Shown here: in pieces, positions 17,526-26,900 of the stretch | How positions within the stretch are numbered: the stretch's first letter is position 1 | How the letters are laid out: every line of letters starts with the position of its first letter | Source of the DNA: Photobacterium damselae | GTDB lineage: Bacteria; Pseudomonadota; Gammaproteobacteria; Enterobacterales; Vibrionaceae | NCBI RefSeq assembly: GCF_003026815.1 | Contig: NZ_PYOG01000014.1 | Coordinates: forward strand, 33,964-97,963 | Direction: 5' to 3' | Length of the DNA stretch: 64,000 nt | The notes under the pieces: generated by a model | What the model saw: the letters and a program-made list of their open reading frames with translations, nothing else | What the model was told of the DNA's origin: nothing | Databases searched by the model: none | Program-made: the position numbers and the translations under genes

Positions 17526-18974
17526 TTAAACTGTTGCTTTAGTTTGTGTTGTTGTTTTTGTCTCTTTTACCGCTTTGGCAATACCAACACCCGTTACAGC
17601 CCACAGCATGGCAAAGAAAATTGCAGAGTAGTTTTGAATTGCCCAAGGCATGTAATCTAGCGTTGAAACACCTAATGTTGCAGCCATAAATACACCAGCA
17701 TTAGTCCATGGAACAAGCGGTTCAATAATGGTGCCGGCATCTTCAATGGTGCGAGATAAGTTCTTAGGATCTAACTGCATACGCTTATAGGTATCACGGA
17801 ACAGCTCTGAAGGAATAAGCAGCGCCAGTTTGCCATCGGATGTTGTACACACCACGGTAATAGTAGTCACAATTGTTGCACCAATAAGACTTGCGGTCCC
17901 TTTGATCCCTTTACTTAGTAGATCGACAAGAACATTTAGAGCGCCTGTAAGAGCCAGAGCTCCAGCAAAAGAGAAAGCACAAAAGACCAGTAACACAACG
18001 CCCATCATAGAAGTCATACCACCGCGATTAACCAAAGTTAAAACATCGCTAACCACGGTCACATTACTTAAGCCAGCATCTGCAAACATGCTCGCGTTAA
18101 AGCCATTAAGCATCGCAGTTAGAGCCGTTACTAAGCTGAAGCCTTGGAATGTTACTGCGTTAAAGATGCCAATTGCGATAGCTAATAACATCAAAGGAAT
18201 GGTTGGCAACTTACGAATAGCGCCCCACAAAATCAACGCAGGAGGCAATAATAGGAAAATGTTAAGAGAAAATAGCTGCTCAATATTAGCCAGCATTGCA
18301 ATCACCTTCTCCGGCGTATCTGCGGTAACATCGTGACTACCCACAAAGAAGAACACAACGGCAGAAAGGATAAATGCAGGAATTGTAGTCCAAAGCATGT
18401 GCTGAATGTGCGAGTACAGATCAGTGCCAGCAACAACAGGGGCAAAGTTAGTAGAATCAGAAAGTGGTGAGATCTTATCACCAAAGTATGCGCCAGAAAC
18501 CACAGCACCAGCCACCGCGGCAAGGTTTGCGTCCATACCGGTTGCAATACCCATCAAAGCCACACCAATTGTCCCCGCAGAACCCCATGATGTTCCTGTA
18601 CATAGAGACACCATACAAGTCACTAAAAATGATGTAAGCACTAAATATTCAGGGCTGATGATCTTTAGACCGTAGTAGACCAGCATTGGAATAGTACCAC
18701 CGACCATCCAACTACCGATTAAGCCACCAACTAGCACCAATATGAAGACAGCAGGCAAAGTTTTCGCTAAGCGGTCGATAATAGCATTTTGAATATCATC
18801 CCAGCTGTAGCCAATTTTCCATGCCACTGCAGCTGCTATTACCGCAGAAGTTAACAAAAGACTTTCAATCGGAAGACCATATACACCATATCCAATTACC
18901 AGCAATCCGATCATTGCAATTAATGGCAGCAGAGCTAACCCTACTGGTGGTGCCGTTATAGATTTATTATTCAT
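17526..18974 (-). CDS. NhaC-family Na+/H+ antiporter-like carrier
   Basis: A protein of about 482 residues with around 11-12 membrane segments. The IGSWMVGGTIPMLVYYGL, GTSWGSAGTIGVAL, GDKISPLSDSTN and LVPWTNAGVF signatures mark the NhaC family of sodium/proton antiporters, some members of which exchange organic ions or amino acids. Its pairing with a C-S lyase suggests uptake of a sulfur amino acid or a related substrate; this is inference. ATG at 18974 lies inside an operator palindrome; an upstream GTG (18989) is a less likely start. Confidence 0.85.
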   Translation of the reverse strand: MNNKSITAPPVGLALLPLIAMIGLLVIGYGVYGLPIESLLLTSAVIAAAVAWKIGYSWDDIQNAIIDRLAKTLPAVFILVLVGGLIGSWMVGGTIPMLVYYGLKIISPEYLVLTSFLVTCMVSLCTGTSWGSAGTIGVALMGIATGMDANLAAVAGAVVSGAYFGDKISPLSDSTNFAPVVAGTDLYSHIQHMLWTTIPAFILSAVVFFFVGSHDVTADTPEKVIAMLANIEQLFSLNIFLLLPPALILWGAIRKLPTIPLMLLAIAIGIFNAVTFQGFSLVTALTAMLNGFNASMFADAGLSNVTVVSDVLTLVNRGGMTSMMGVVLLVFCAFSFAGALALTGALNVLVDLLSKGIKGTASLIGATIVTTITVVCTTSDGKLALLIPSELFRDTYKRMQLDPKNLSRTIEDAGTIIEPLVPWTNAGVFMAATLGVSTLDYMPWAIQNYSAIFFAMLWAVTGVGIAKAVKETKTTTQTKATV

Positions 18975-18985
18975 GTAATTTACAT
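18973..18985. promoter_or_regulatory. Operator 1 of the LacI-type regulator
   Basis: ATGTAATTTACAT is a 13-bp palindrome overlapping the start codon of the NhaC-type gene. The reverse complement is identical to the second site at 19112-19124. Such paired identical sites in a divergent intergenic region are typical LacI-family operators. Confidence 0.65.
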
Positions 18986-19111
18986 CCACACGTCATAAAA
19001 GGAACAAAGGTTATTAATTGTTTTTATCTGTTTTGAATCACATTATTAGGATAAATACTAAATATCTATCGATCTGTGATGGAATTCACTGATGTAACAT
19101 ATTAATATTCA

Positions 19112-19124
19112 ATGTAAATTACAT
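19112..19124. promoter_or_regulatory. Operator 2 of the LacI-type regulator
   Basis: ATGTAAATTACAT is identical (in reverse complement) to the palindrome at 18973-18985. It lies 27 bases upstream of the chosen regulator start, suggesting autoregulation. A partial copy, ATGTAACAT, occurs at about 19092-19100. The centre-to-centre distance to operator 1 is 139 bp, allowing looping. Confidence 0.65.
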
Positions 19125-19151
19125 GATTAAAAAATGGGATCTTCAACACAT

Positions 19152-20144
19152 ATGGCAACCATTAAAGATGTAGCAAAAGCGGCAAATGTCTCAACCGCCA
19201 CCGTCTCTAGAGTCATTAATCAGTCTGATAGTGTGCTGCCAGAAACCGTAGCGAAGGTAGAGAGTGTGATGGCACAGCTTGGCTATCAAATTAAAGACAA
19301 CCGACGCCTTACCATTAATCAAGGACAAGATACTATTGGCTTGATCGTAAGCCGTTTTCACTCTCCTTTTTATGGTTTATTGACTCAAGGCGTCGAAAAA
19401 ATTGCGAAAAAGCACGGGCGTAAGCTCATTGTGGCAAGTGGTAACTACGATATAGAGTGTGAAGAAGAGGCGCTAAAATTTATATTAAGTAAAGGCTGCC
19501 GCAATATCATTGTTCATAGCAAAGCAATGACTGATGAGATGTTGATCCGTTATGTCAAACAACATCCAGGGATCATTATTATTAACCGTCATGTAGCCGA
19601 AATTGAGTCGCAATGTGTATGGTTAGATAATAGCGCAGGTACATATTTGGCAACGAAGCACTTAATTGAACAGGGTCATCATAAAATTGCTTATCTTTCT
19701 TGTGAAATGGAAGTTGATGATAAATTTGATCGTTTTAATGGCTATCAACAAGCGTTAGCTGAAGCTGGTATTGAATTTAATCCCGATTGGGTTGAAGAAG
19801 TGCCTTTTGGAGAGCCTGGTGGTGCAGAAGCTGCTATTAATTTACTCAACAAAGGATTACCTGTAACAGCGCTAGTTGCATTTAACGATTTTTACGCAGC
19901 AGCTGCAATGCAAGTCTTTAAAGAACATGGCATAGAGATCCCACAACGTTTATCTATTGTAGGTTTCGATGATGTTCTACCTCAGTGTTATTTTAATCCT
20001 AAGCTGACGACTATTCGCAGCCCAATTGAAAGTATGGCGATGAATGCTGCTCGTCTATCTTTAGAAGGTTGCGAGCTACCAGTATCGAATACATTTCATC
20101 CATTGCTAATTAAACGCGATTCGGTGCAGAAGCCTTTTGAATAA
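19152..20144 (+). CDS. LacI-family transcriptional regulator (MalI-like context)
   Basis: A 330-residue repressor. The N-terminal MATIKDVAKAANVSTATVSR is the LacI helix-turn-helix and hinge start, followed by a ligand-binding domain (about 60-325) with the usual VAFNDFYAAAAMQ and VGFDDVLPQCYF segments. The start at 19152 gives the canonical MATIKDVA N-terminus; an in-frame ATG at 19134 lacks a ribosome site. It is divergent from the NhaC-type and MalY-type genes, recalling E. coli malI facing malXY, and probably represses them through the two ATGTAA-N-TTACAT sites. Confidence 0.9.
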   Translation: MATIKDVAKAANVSTATVSRVINQSDSVLPETVAKVESVMAQLGYQIKDNRRLTINQGQDTIGLIVSRFHSPFYGLLTQGVEKIAKKHGRKLIVASGNYDIECEEEALKFILSKGCRNIIVHSKAMTDEMLIRYVKQHPGIIIINRHVAEIESQCVWLDNSAGTYLATKHLIEQGHHKIAYLSCEMEVDDKFDRFNGYQQALAEAGIEFNPDWVEEVPFGEPGGAEAAINLLNKGLPVTALVAFNDFYAAAAMQVFKEHGIEIPQRLSIVGFDDVLPQCYFNPKLTTIRSPIESMAMNAARLSLEGCELPVSNTFHPLLIKRDSVQKPFE

Positions 20145-20200
20145 TCAAGATTACTCTTTCTAAGGGGTCGTTAGTATGGAGTATTTCAGTAACAAAACGC

Positions 20201-20230
20201 AAAAAGGCCGCTGAGCAAAACTCAGCGGCC
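20201..20230 (-). terminator. Rho-independent terminator of tRNA-Ser copy 1
   Basis: Read on the minus strand, a GC-rich 10-bp stem GGCCGCTGAG / CTCAGCGGCC is followed by five T residues. It begins 10 bases after the tRNA CCA end. Confidence 0.85.
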
Positions 20231-20240
20231 TTCTTTAATA

Positions 20241-20331
20241 TGGCGGAGAGATAGGGATTTGAACCCTAGATACGCTACAAACGTATGCCGGTTTTCAAGA
20301 CCGGTGCTTTCAACCACTCAGCCATCTCTCC
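20241..20331 (-). tRNA. tRNA-Ser(UGA), copy 1
   Basis: The minus strand folds into a class II tRNA: acceptor GGAGAGA pairs with TCTCTCC, the discriminator is G, and CCA is encoded. The anticodon stem-loop CCGGT-CTTGAAA-ACCGG places anticodon TGA, reading UCN serine codons. A long variable arm (CATACGTTTGTAGCGTATC) and the GGTTCAAATCC T-arm are clear. It is identical to the second copy at 22427-22517. Confidence 0.95.
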
Positions 20332-20460
20332 TACGGGGACGGATATTAGAGTGGTTCATCGATATTGTAAAGCTTCTACAAACCGTTTGACTTAACATCA
20401 ATCTATTTGGTTTATTTTGCATTAAAAACACTCGACATAGTAGATATCGCTGTTTACTAT

Positions 20461-20811
20461 CTAACCAACAGCAGGAACCAGCTTAGACCAACTGACCAAT
20501 AGCCCCGCAGCAAATAATACCCATATTGCCGTTGCTAATGATAAAGTCATCCATAATCCGTAACGGGCGCTGAGTATATACACCGCTAATAGATACCCCG
20601 CATATGGAACCAACGAATACAAGCCAAATAAAGCTGTTGTTCTTAACTCTTCAACCCCACGCTCAGAACCAACAATAAAGTGTGCAATTAAAGCAAACGT
20701 TGGAAACAAAGGCACAAGGCCTGCAATATAGAAGTTTTTTGTCTTAGACAACAATGCAATTAATAGAACCGCAAACGCCCCTAATGAGCATTTAGCAAAT
20801 AACGCAATCAT
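20461..20811 (-). CDS. ydgC: GlpM-family inner-membrane protein (YdgC-like)
   Basis: A 116-residue protein with four predicted membrane helices. The stretch LLSKTKNFYIAGLVPLFPTF followed by ALIAHFIVGSERGVEELR is nearly the same as in E. coli YdgC/GlpM. GlpM is linked to alginate production in Pseudomonas, but its molecular role is unknown. The gene stands alone between two identical tRNA-Ser genes. Confidence 0.85.
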   Translation of the reverse strand: MIALFAKCSLGAFAVLLIALLSKTKNFYIAGLVPLFPTFALIAHFIVGSERGVEELRTTALFGLYSLVPYAGYLLAVYILSARYGLWMTLSLATAIWVLFAAGLLVSWSKLVPAVG

Positions 20812-21134
20812 TTAATCTTCCCTATCCGATTTTAATATGCTCAAGCAGTCTTATTTGAGATAAATCACAGTGTCTGTGTTTATGGTGTAATCAAATAGAT
20901 AATAAATTGTAATCGCGAAGAGATATAACAAGTTAATCTGCTTAATAGGATAAAAATATTTTTAAGTTCAATTAGTTATTGATATATCGCTTTTCTGTGA
21001 TTTATTGTCTCTGGCGTGGTATTATCTCGCAACTATCTTCTCAGATGTAGATGCATAAACCATCCACTATGATAGAAATAGCAGATAATTTCGCCATTGC
21101 GAATGATAATTACGTTTAGAAAAGAGATAATATT
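20812..21134. other. 323-base divergent intergenic region
   Basis: No coding frame is supported here. The stretch separates the divergent ydgC-like gene and the YgjV-like gene and should hold both promoters. A weak Fur-box-like sequence (GCGAATGATAATTACGTTT, about 21099-21117, roughly 12 of 19 matches to the consensus) lies just upstream of the YgjV-like gene, and an AAATCACAGTGTCTGTG stretch near 20865 contains CRP-like half sites. Neither is strong. Confidence 0.3.
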
Positions 21135-21692
21135 TTGCTTGATATAATTCGCGAAGTATTAGGATGGACATCTGTCGCATTCTACATATCACTCACCATC
21201 TTCAACTCAATGAAATTTACCCGTTATGCCGCTTTTGCTTCTGCAACAAACGATACAGCTTGGTCTATTTTAATGGGATGGTGGCCAAAGGTTATTCTAA
21301 ACCTGTCTGTTGGCGCAATTAACGCATATCGATATGTAAAGGATTTTACTAACACCAGTAAAGCCATCATTAACACAGTTGCAGCTTTAATGGCTGGCGG
21401 TATCCTTTACGTTGCTTATGTGGCTATCAGTAGTTTTATTAACAATCCTACGATTTCAGAAGCGTTACAGTTTGGTGATCTTGCCTTAATTCTATTGGCT
21501 CTCTATATGACCGAACTGAAGAAATACCGAATTCTTATGTTCTTATCTGGTTTTGTCGGTATGGCTGCTTATTATGGCAATCCACAGATGATGATCATCA
21601 AAGCGCTTGTGATCGGTATTATGGCCTATAAGCTCTATAGCACACGTAACCAAACCGAAGAAGAAGTTAAGCAGCAAGAAGCTAACGTTTAA
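21135..21692 (+). CDS. Putative inner-membrane protein, YgjV-like
   Basis: A 185-residue protein with about five hydrophobic segments. Motifs such as VLGWTSVAFYISLTIFNSMK and GWWPKVILNLSVGAINAYRY resemble the YgjV inner-membrane family, whose function is unknown. The first codon is TTG, preceded at a suitable distance by AAAAGAGA; no ATG gives a fuller N-terminus. It lies 99 bases upstream of the methyltransferase gene with a terminator between them. Confidence 0.6.
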   Translation: MLDIIREVLGWTSVAFYISLTIFNSMKFTRYAAFASATNDTAWSILMGWWPKVILNLSVGAINAYRYVKDFTNTSKAIINTVAALMAGGILYVAYVAISSFINNPTISEALQFGDLALILLALYMTELKKYRILMFLSGFVGMAAYYGNPQMMIIKALVIGIMAYKLYSTRNQTEEEVKQQEANV

Positions 21693-21715
21693 TTTCTCTC
21701 CCTGTTATTATAACT

Positions 21716-21756
21716 AGCCGCTTTATACGATTTTGAGTATATAAGGCGGCTTTTTT
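21716..21756 (+). terminator. Rho-independent terminator of the YgjV-like gene
   Basis: AGCCGC with flanking TTATA pairs with TATAA and GCGGCT, followed by six T residues. It ends the transcript before the methyltransferase gene. Confidence 0.75.
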
Positions 21757-21791
21757 ATATCAAATATAACGATCCAGTCGATAACCAAATT

Positions 21792-22340
21792 ATGAATAAG
21801 CAACAAAACAGCTATACCATTATTGGACTCACCAACCCTAAAAGTCCGACGAACGTAGGGGCCGTTATGCGTGCCGCTGGCTGCTATCAAGCAGATGAAG
21901 TGAAATATACCGGCCAACGCTATGACCGCGCAGCAAAGTTCAGCACTGATACAAAATCGATGTCCCAGACGATTCCTCTTACTGGTGTCGATTCTCTTTT
22001 AGACGGTCTTGATGACGACATCGAAATTGTTTGCGTTGAGTTAGCAGAAGGGGCAACTCCACTCCCTCTGTTTCAGCATCCAAATAAAGCTATTTATATC
22101 TTTGGCCCTGAAGATGGTTCTATTGACCAAGAGATTGCCGATCGCGCACAACATGTGGTTTATGTACCGACAGTTGGTTGTATGAACCTTGCAGCCTCAG
22201 TAAACGTTCTACTTTATGATCGTTTAGCAAAAACAAGCCAGATTGTTCAAGATAATGAGTTAATCCGCCGCAGTCGAGACAATAAAAATCGTCTGAAAGT
22301 AAAAGAAAGCAATACGGTAGATTCTAGCTATTCTTACTAA
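21792..22340 (+). CDS. SpoU/TrmH-family RNA methyltransferase
   Basis: A 182-residue SPOUT-class methyltransferase without an N-terminal substrate-binding extension. Motif 1 (LTNPKSPTNVGAVMRAAGC), motif 2 (IYIFGPEDGSID) and motif 3 (VPTVGCMNLAASVNVLLYD) are complete, so the knotted AdoMet site should be intact. The target is probably 2'-O-ribose in tRNA or rRNA, but it is not clearly TrmH, RlmB or TrmL. A tRNA-Ser gene lies 86 bases downstream on the other strand. Confidence 0.85.
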   Translation: MNKQQNSYTIIGLTNPKSPTNVGAVMRAAGCYQADEVKYTGQRYDRAAKFSTDTKSMSQTIPLTGVDSLLDGLDDDIEIVCVELAEGATPLPLFQHPNKAIYIFGPEDGSIDQEIADRAQHVVYVPTVGCMNLAASVNVLLYDRLAKTSQIVQDNELIRRSRDNKNRLKVKESNTVDSSYSY

Positions 22341-22386
22341 ACCAAATGCTTTTAAATCTCTTTTAAAATAGCCTGAAGAATAACGC

Positions 22387-22416
22387 AAAAAGGCCGCTGA
22401 GCAAAACTCAGCGGCC
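22387..22416 (-). terminator. Rho-independent terminator of tRNA-Ser copy 2
   Basis: The same GC-rich 10-bp stem and T-run as at copy 1, read on the minus strand and placed 10 bases beyond the CCA end. Confidence 0.85.
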
Positions 22417-22426
22417 TTCTTTAATA

Positions 22427-22517
22427 TGGCGGAGAGATAGGGATTTGAACCCTAGATACGCTACAAACGTATGCCGGTTTTCAAGACCGGTGCTTTCAAC
22501 CACTCAGCCATCTCTCC
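22427..22517 (-). tRNA. tRNA-Ser(UGA), copy 2
   Basis: A 91-nt class II tRNA with encoded CCA and anticodon TGA, identical in every base to the copy at 20241-20331. Confidence 0.95.
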
Positions 22518-22676
22518 GTAAGTGCTGCGTATAATATAGATAGGATTCTTCGTTGTAAAGGTCTATAAGATCAAGCGCCTAAATAACAGCCAGTTTTTCC
22601 TTTCTATTGTATATAAGTGCATCAAGCTTAGCTTTAATCACTAATCGCGAGCATAACTATTATATTTAAAACTAAA

Positions 22677-22700
22677 AACGCGAGGACTAAGCCTCGCGTT
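22677..22700 (-). terminator. Terminator of the cold-shock-like gene
   Basis: A perfect 9-bp stem AACGCGAGG / CCTCGCGTT is followed on the minus strand by a T-run. It starts about 26 bases after the stop codon. Confidence 0.8.
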
Positions 22701-22725
22701 AATATCAATCACAAATAAAAACAGA

Positions 22726-22926
22726 TTATAGATAACGGATCTTAACTGCTTTTAATTTGCTATTAGATTCATCCAGGGTAAATTCAACCATACTGCCCAT
22801 TGTTGGGTATGATGTACATGAAATCTGAGACGCATCAAATGAGATGTCACCGCCTAAATCACATGTGATCAAGCCTTTCTTTTCTGCAGGGTTAAAGCTA
22901 CGAATAATACCTGTTTGTGAAGTCAT
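22726..22926 (-). CDS. Divergent cold-shock-domain protein
   Basis: A 66-residue protein of CspA length. The start MTSQTGIIRSFNPAEKKGLITCD aligns with the KGxVKWFNxxKGFGFI beginning of cold-shock domains, but the aromatic RNA-binding residues of RNP1 (FGF) and RNP2 (VFVHF) are replaced (KGLI, DISFDA). It may therefore bind nucleic acid weakly or differently. AAGGAAA lies upstream of the ATG. A long non-coding stretch precedes it, as is usual for cold-shock mRNAs with structured leaders. Confidence 0.65.
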   Translation of the reverse strand: MTSQTGIIRSFNPAEKKGLITCDLGGDISFDASQISCTSYPTMGSMVEFTLDESNSKLKAVKIRYL

Positions 22927-23662
22927 AGTAATTTTCCTTCTGACACCACGATACTGCTCATATTCAATTAAAAGCTTTCTACGTATCGCGATGTTATCAA
23001 TTAGAGAACAAAGTTAGTTCACACCATCGTTTTGATAGTGCGATATCATTTCTGTTAACTTCTTGACCTACTTCTTCTGGCTAAGAGTACACCCTTCTCT
23101 TAGTACGGCCTCTTAAGTTCGAATTTGCAACGATACGAACTCAGGCTAAGAAACTTGCTTTATCTATTTCAACTCATTCAGAATGCAAGCTTTGGCGAGG
23201 TAAGCTCAGCATGCAAAGTTTCTGATTTAGTATTTAGGTCTAAAGTTCAGACGTTATGAACAGTAATCAGAATTTCAGTAACTGTAAATAGGTTTTTTCA
23301 TTTTTTTGAGATTAATTTCACAAAAATATTCTAACCAATTAATTTTAAAGTGAATAATATTTGTTAAAACCAGGTCATAATTTGCATCCATATGCACCAA
23401 AAGCCTTATCAAGAATGGATATAAAAATATCAACAGGTGCTTTTCTCAATTAAATTACGTCTTTTTAAAAAATCGACTTTTTAGAATTCACAAATACGAA
23501 CAATAAGTTAAACATCCACTATAGTGTTGAAAACTAAAACTATTTGTCCTTATTTTAATCTTTCAACTTTTGTAATCATGGATTTCATTCAAAGAGCTAT
23601 GCTTATTTTGTATACGAGAGTAAAGTATGGATATTACTTAGGTAGGTAAAAAAGGCACCTAG
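22927..23662. other. 736-base non-coding region, likely long leader of the cold-shock-like gene plus pdxY promoter
   Basis: No frame on either strand is convincing. On the minus-strand side, inverted repeats such as CTAAGAG (23081-23087) with CTCTTAG (23097-23103) and AGTTCG (23116-23121) with CGAACT (23136-23141) would fold in an upstream leader RNA. The right half (about 23350-23660) is AT-rich and should contain the pdxY promoter. A small RNA cannot be excluded. Confidence 0.4.
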
Positions 23663-24517
23663 ATGAAAGGCATTATTTCTATTCAGTCGCATGTTGTATA
23701 TGGTCATGCGGGTAACAGTTCAGCAGTTTTCCCTCTACAACGTATGGGTTTTGAGGTATGGCCAATTCATACTGTTCAATTTTCAAACCATACTCAATAT
23801 AAGCAAGGCTGGACAGGTAAGGCATTTTCTGCAGAAGACATTACAACACTGATTTCTGGTATTGAAAAAATTGATCAACTTCAACAGTGCGAAGCTGTAT
23901 TAAGTGGCTACCAAGGCAGTGCTGATCAATGCCTTGCGATTTTAGATGCAGTGAAAAAGGTTAAACAACATAACCCAAATGCAATTTATGTATGTGATCC
24001 GGTTATGGGTGCTCCTGACAAAGGCTGTATCGTAGCACCAGGCATTGCTGAGCACTTGATCAATGATGTTATGCCAATGGCTGATGTTATTGTTCCAAAC
24101 CAATTTGAATTAAGCCAATTCGTTGGAATGGAAATTAATAATCTAGAAGACGCTGTTGCGGCATGTAAAGCGGCATTAACTAAAGGTCCTAAAGTTGTTC
24201 TAGTTAAACATCTTCATAGTGTTTCTGATGAACAATTTACTATGATGCTAGCAACCGAAAAGGGCTGCTTCATTGCTCAGCGACCACACCTACCATTTGA
24301 TTTACAACCTGTTGGCGTTGGTGATCTTATTTCATCTCTATTTACTGGCGGCCTACTAAAAGGTTGGACTCCGGAGCAAGCTTTTGAACATGCACACAAT
24401 GCTTGTTACGGCGTATTAAAAGAAACACATAAACGTGGTGAATGGGAACTTCAAACTATTGCAGCTCAAGAAGAACTGGTTGCACCAACTGAGATTTTTC
24501 CAGCTCAAGCAGTTTAA
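23663..24517 (+). CDS. pdxY: Pyridoxal kinase PdxY
   Basis: A 284-residue ribokinase-fold enzyme that phosphorylates pyridoxal in the B6 salvage pathway. [20 protein letters not shown] at the N-terminus, [21 protein letters not shown] and the catalytic-loop [12 protein letters not shown] (catalytic Asp) are characteristic and match the family length. It is a single-gene unit with a long upstream region. Confidence 0.95.
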   Translation: MKGIISIQSHVVYGHAGNSSAVFPLQRMGFEVWPIHTVQFSNHTQYKQGWTGKAFSAEDITTLISGIEKIDQLQQCEAVLSGYQGSADQCLAILDAVKKVKQHNPNAIYVCDPVMGAPDKGCIVAPGIAEHLINDVMPMADVIVPNQFELSQFVGMEINNLEDAVAACKAALTKGPKVVLVKHLHSVSDEQFTMMLATEKGCFIAQRPHLPFDLQPVGVGDLISSLFTGGLLKGWTPEQAFEHAHNACYGVLKETHKRGEWELQTIAAQEELVAPTEIFPAQAV

Positions 24518-24723
24518 TTAATTCTATTAAGATCTATTATTTGGACAGTGTGATTTATAAATACTGTCCAATCTTCCTGTATTGAGTTTCATTTATTCCT
24601 GCGGCAACTATTTTTTACAATAAAACCAATATTCACTCACACTTCTTCTTTACTACGCATTTAATTTCACATAATCGTGCTAAAATAATCGCTTATAATA
24701 AAAACAAGTAACGATGAAATAGC

Positions 24724-26883
24724 ATGGCAGAACACCCCATTTTATCTGAGATATTAACCATATTAACTCGTTTGCCACAATGCACGGGACTTGAAGAGGT
24801 TCAACAAACCCACCAGCAAGTTTTAGCAATGGCTCACCAACATAAAATTAATTTCCCCGATGAATTTGAGCAATTTATTACGGCTTATGAAGCGTATCGT
24901 AGCAATAATATGGCTAAAGCGATTCCGACATTTTTACATTGTCAGCGTATTTGCTACCAACAACATTCTGCCGTGCTTTCACTTTATTGTGATATCCATT
25001 TAGGAACCATCTATACCATGCTAGGGCAATTTCAGCATGGTCTTACGCATTTTTTAAAAGCTTATAAAAATTCCAATTTAAAAGATCGTAATTTTCAGAT
25101 GTTGCTCAATCTCAATATTGGTGATGCTTATTTGCTATTGAATGACTTTAAACAAGGTGAAAGATATTGCCGCAAAGCCGATAAATTAGCGTTAGAATTA
25201 GACGATCTCAACTGTATATCTCTTGCTAAAATGAATGTCGCACTGGCTCTTGCACATCAAGGTGACTTAATTGATTCAGAAGCGTGGATTCAAGAAGCGA
25301 TCCATTACGCCCAAAAAACGTTATGTCAGCGAACTCTGGGCTACGCTTGGTCATATCAAGGTCGTATTAGTGCCATTCAAAATAATTACTCTAAGGCAAA
25401 ACACAGCTATATCACTTCAGACTACTTTTTTGCTCAATCTTATGAGTATTTTGGTCGTTCAGAAAACCAGTATTTTTATGCTTTACTCCTACTTAAAAAG
25501 AATAAACTTAAAGCCGCGTTAAATCATTGCCAACAAGCGGAAAAGCTGATCTCTAATGAAGAACACTATCAAGCTAAAAATCGTCTGTACCATCTTCAAG
25601 TGCAGATTTATCAGCAACAAGGTGATTTCGATAAAGCCAATAATATACTCGCCCTTCAAGCAAAAGAGGCCAATGATGAGATAACCCGATCTGCAGGTCG
25701 AGGAACTCGTTACATGGATTATATTCTGCCTCTTGGCGAGCAAAAACGGCAATTTGATAATCTACAGCAACTTCATAATAACTTGAGTGTGATTACTAAA
25801 ATTGGTCAGCAGATTGCCACTGCAAATAATTTACGGGCTCATTTGCCTGAAATTTATCAACAACTGAATCTAATAATACCGATTCATGTTTTTGGTATCG
25901 CGCTATACGACCAAGCACAACACCAACTTAATTATGATTATTTTATTGAAGATGGTGCAGTTATCCCCCCTATCATCATTCGCTGTGAAGATGATTCAAG
26001 TTTAGGTGCCTATAGTGTGGCCCATCAGCAGCAGCTACACTTAAATACCAGCTCGAAGCAAGACCTTGCGGTTTATGTCGATCCCCAAAAAATGGATCGT
26101 CAACTATTTCAAGGCAATGATGAAAAAACACAGTCGATTATCATTACGCCAATCACTTTAAATGAGATCACCATCGGTGTGTTATTTTTAGAACATCACA
26201 CGCCTTATCTCTACCAACAGCACCATTGTGACTTGGCCAAACAGCTTGCAGGTTATATTGCGGTCTCACTAGAGAATTTACGACAAACCAATATCTTAAA
26301 ACAGCAACAGCAAGAACTTGAAGCCGTTAACCAACGCTTAAATACCTTGTCTCGCTATGACGCACTAACTCAATTATTTAATCGTTATGAACTCGATACG
26401 ATTGCCCCAAATCTGATAAATGAGGCGCAGAAGCAGCAAAAATCTTTAACGTGTTTAATGATAGATATTGATTTCTATAAAACATTTAACGATCACTATG
26501 GCCATCAGCAAGGTGATAAGGTGTTGCGCTTAGTAGCAAAGTTTATTCATCAAGCATTTTCAGAACAGCAAGACTTTGCGTTTCGTTATGGTGGCGATGA
26601 ATTCTTACTGCTTGCCTTTAACCAATCACAAGAGCAAATTCAGACCAAAGTTGAACAGCTGCAGCAATATCTTGAGCAAGAAAATATTGAGCACCACTAT
26701 TCTCAGTGCAGTGAAAGATTAACCTTGTCGATAGGGTCTTATACTTGGCAGCCGGATTCATTCGATGACTTAACCGTTGAGTCGTTGATACATCAAACGG
26801 ATCAAGCCTTGTATTTTGCAAAACAAAAGCATAGAAATAGATATGTGACTTACCAGCAGCGTCAACAAGAACAAATAGATTAA
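24724..26883 (+). CDS. TPR-GAF-GGDEF diguanylate cyclase
   Basis: A 719-residue cytosolic signalling protein. Residues 1 to about 330 form TPR-like helical repeats, about 350-530 look like a GAF domain, and about 545-715 are GGDEF. The active motif RYGGDEF is intact, so cyclic-di-GMP synthesis is expected. At the product-inhibition site, five residues before GGDEF, the sequence is EQQD instead of RxxD, so feedback inhibition is probably lost. There is no membrane segment. It is followed by msrA after 17 bases. Confidence 0.88.
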   Translation: MAEHPILSEILTILTRLPQCTGLEEVQQTHQQVLAMAHQHKINFPDEFEQFITAYEAYRSNNMAKAIPTFLHCQRICYQQHSAVLSLYCDIHLGTIYTMLGQFQHGLTHFLKAYKNSNLKDRNFQMLLNLNIGDAYLLLNDFKQGERYCRKADKLALELDDLNCISLAKMNVALALAHQGDLIDSEAWIQEAIHYAQKTLCQRTLGYAWSYQGRISAIQNNYSKAKHSYITSDYFFAQSYEYFGRSENQYFYALLLLKKNKLKAALNHCQQAEKLISNEEHYQAKNRLYHLQVQIYQQQGDFDKANNILALQAKEANDEITRSAGRGTRYMDYILPLGEQKRQFDNLQQLHNNLSVITKIGQQIATANNLRAHLPEIYQQLNLIIPIHVFGIALYDQAQHQLNYDYFIEDGAVIPPIIIRCEDDSSLGAYSVAHQQQLHLNTSSKQDLAVYVDPQKMDRQLFQGNDEKTQSIIITPITLNEITIGVLFLEHHTPYLYQQHHCDLAKQLAGYIAVSLENLRQTNILKQQQQELEAVNQRLNTLSRYDALTQLFNRYELDTIAPNLINEAQKQQKSLTCLMIDIDFYKTFNDHYGHQQGDKVLRLVAKFIHQAFSEQQDFAFRYGGDEFLLLAFNQSQEQIQTKVEQLQQYLEQENIEHHYSQCSERLTLSIGSYTWQPDSFDDLTVESLIHQTDQALYFAKQKHRNRYVTYQQRQQEQID

Positions 26884-26900
26884 GCTCAAAGGAAGTGGTT

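Larger units (their letters stand above)
20196..20331. repeat. 136-bp direct repeat, copy 1 (tRNA-Ser plus terminator)
   Basis: These 136 bases are repeated without a mismatch at 22382-22517. The repeat contains the whole tRNA-Ser gene and its terminator and ends precisely at the tRNA 5' end. Spacing between copies is 2186 bases. Confidence 0.9.
22382..22517. repeat. 136-bp direct repeat, copy 2 (tRNA-Ser plus terminator)
   Basis: Identical to 20196-20331. The pair forms direct repeats bracketing three genes, which permits unequal recombination or could mark an old insertion at a tRNA gene. Confidence 0.9.

Noticed and set aside
17830..18336. 168-codon frame on the plus strand
   Set aside because: Lies entirely antisense to the NhaC-type gene; composition rich in Thr/Val/Pro as expected from a complementary strand.
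21099..21117. Possible Fur box before the YgjV-like gene
   Set aside because: Only about 12 of 19 positions agree with the consensus, which is common by chance in AT-rich DNA. Mentioned within the gap entry only.
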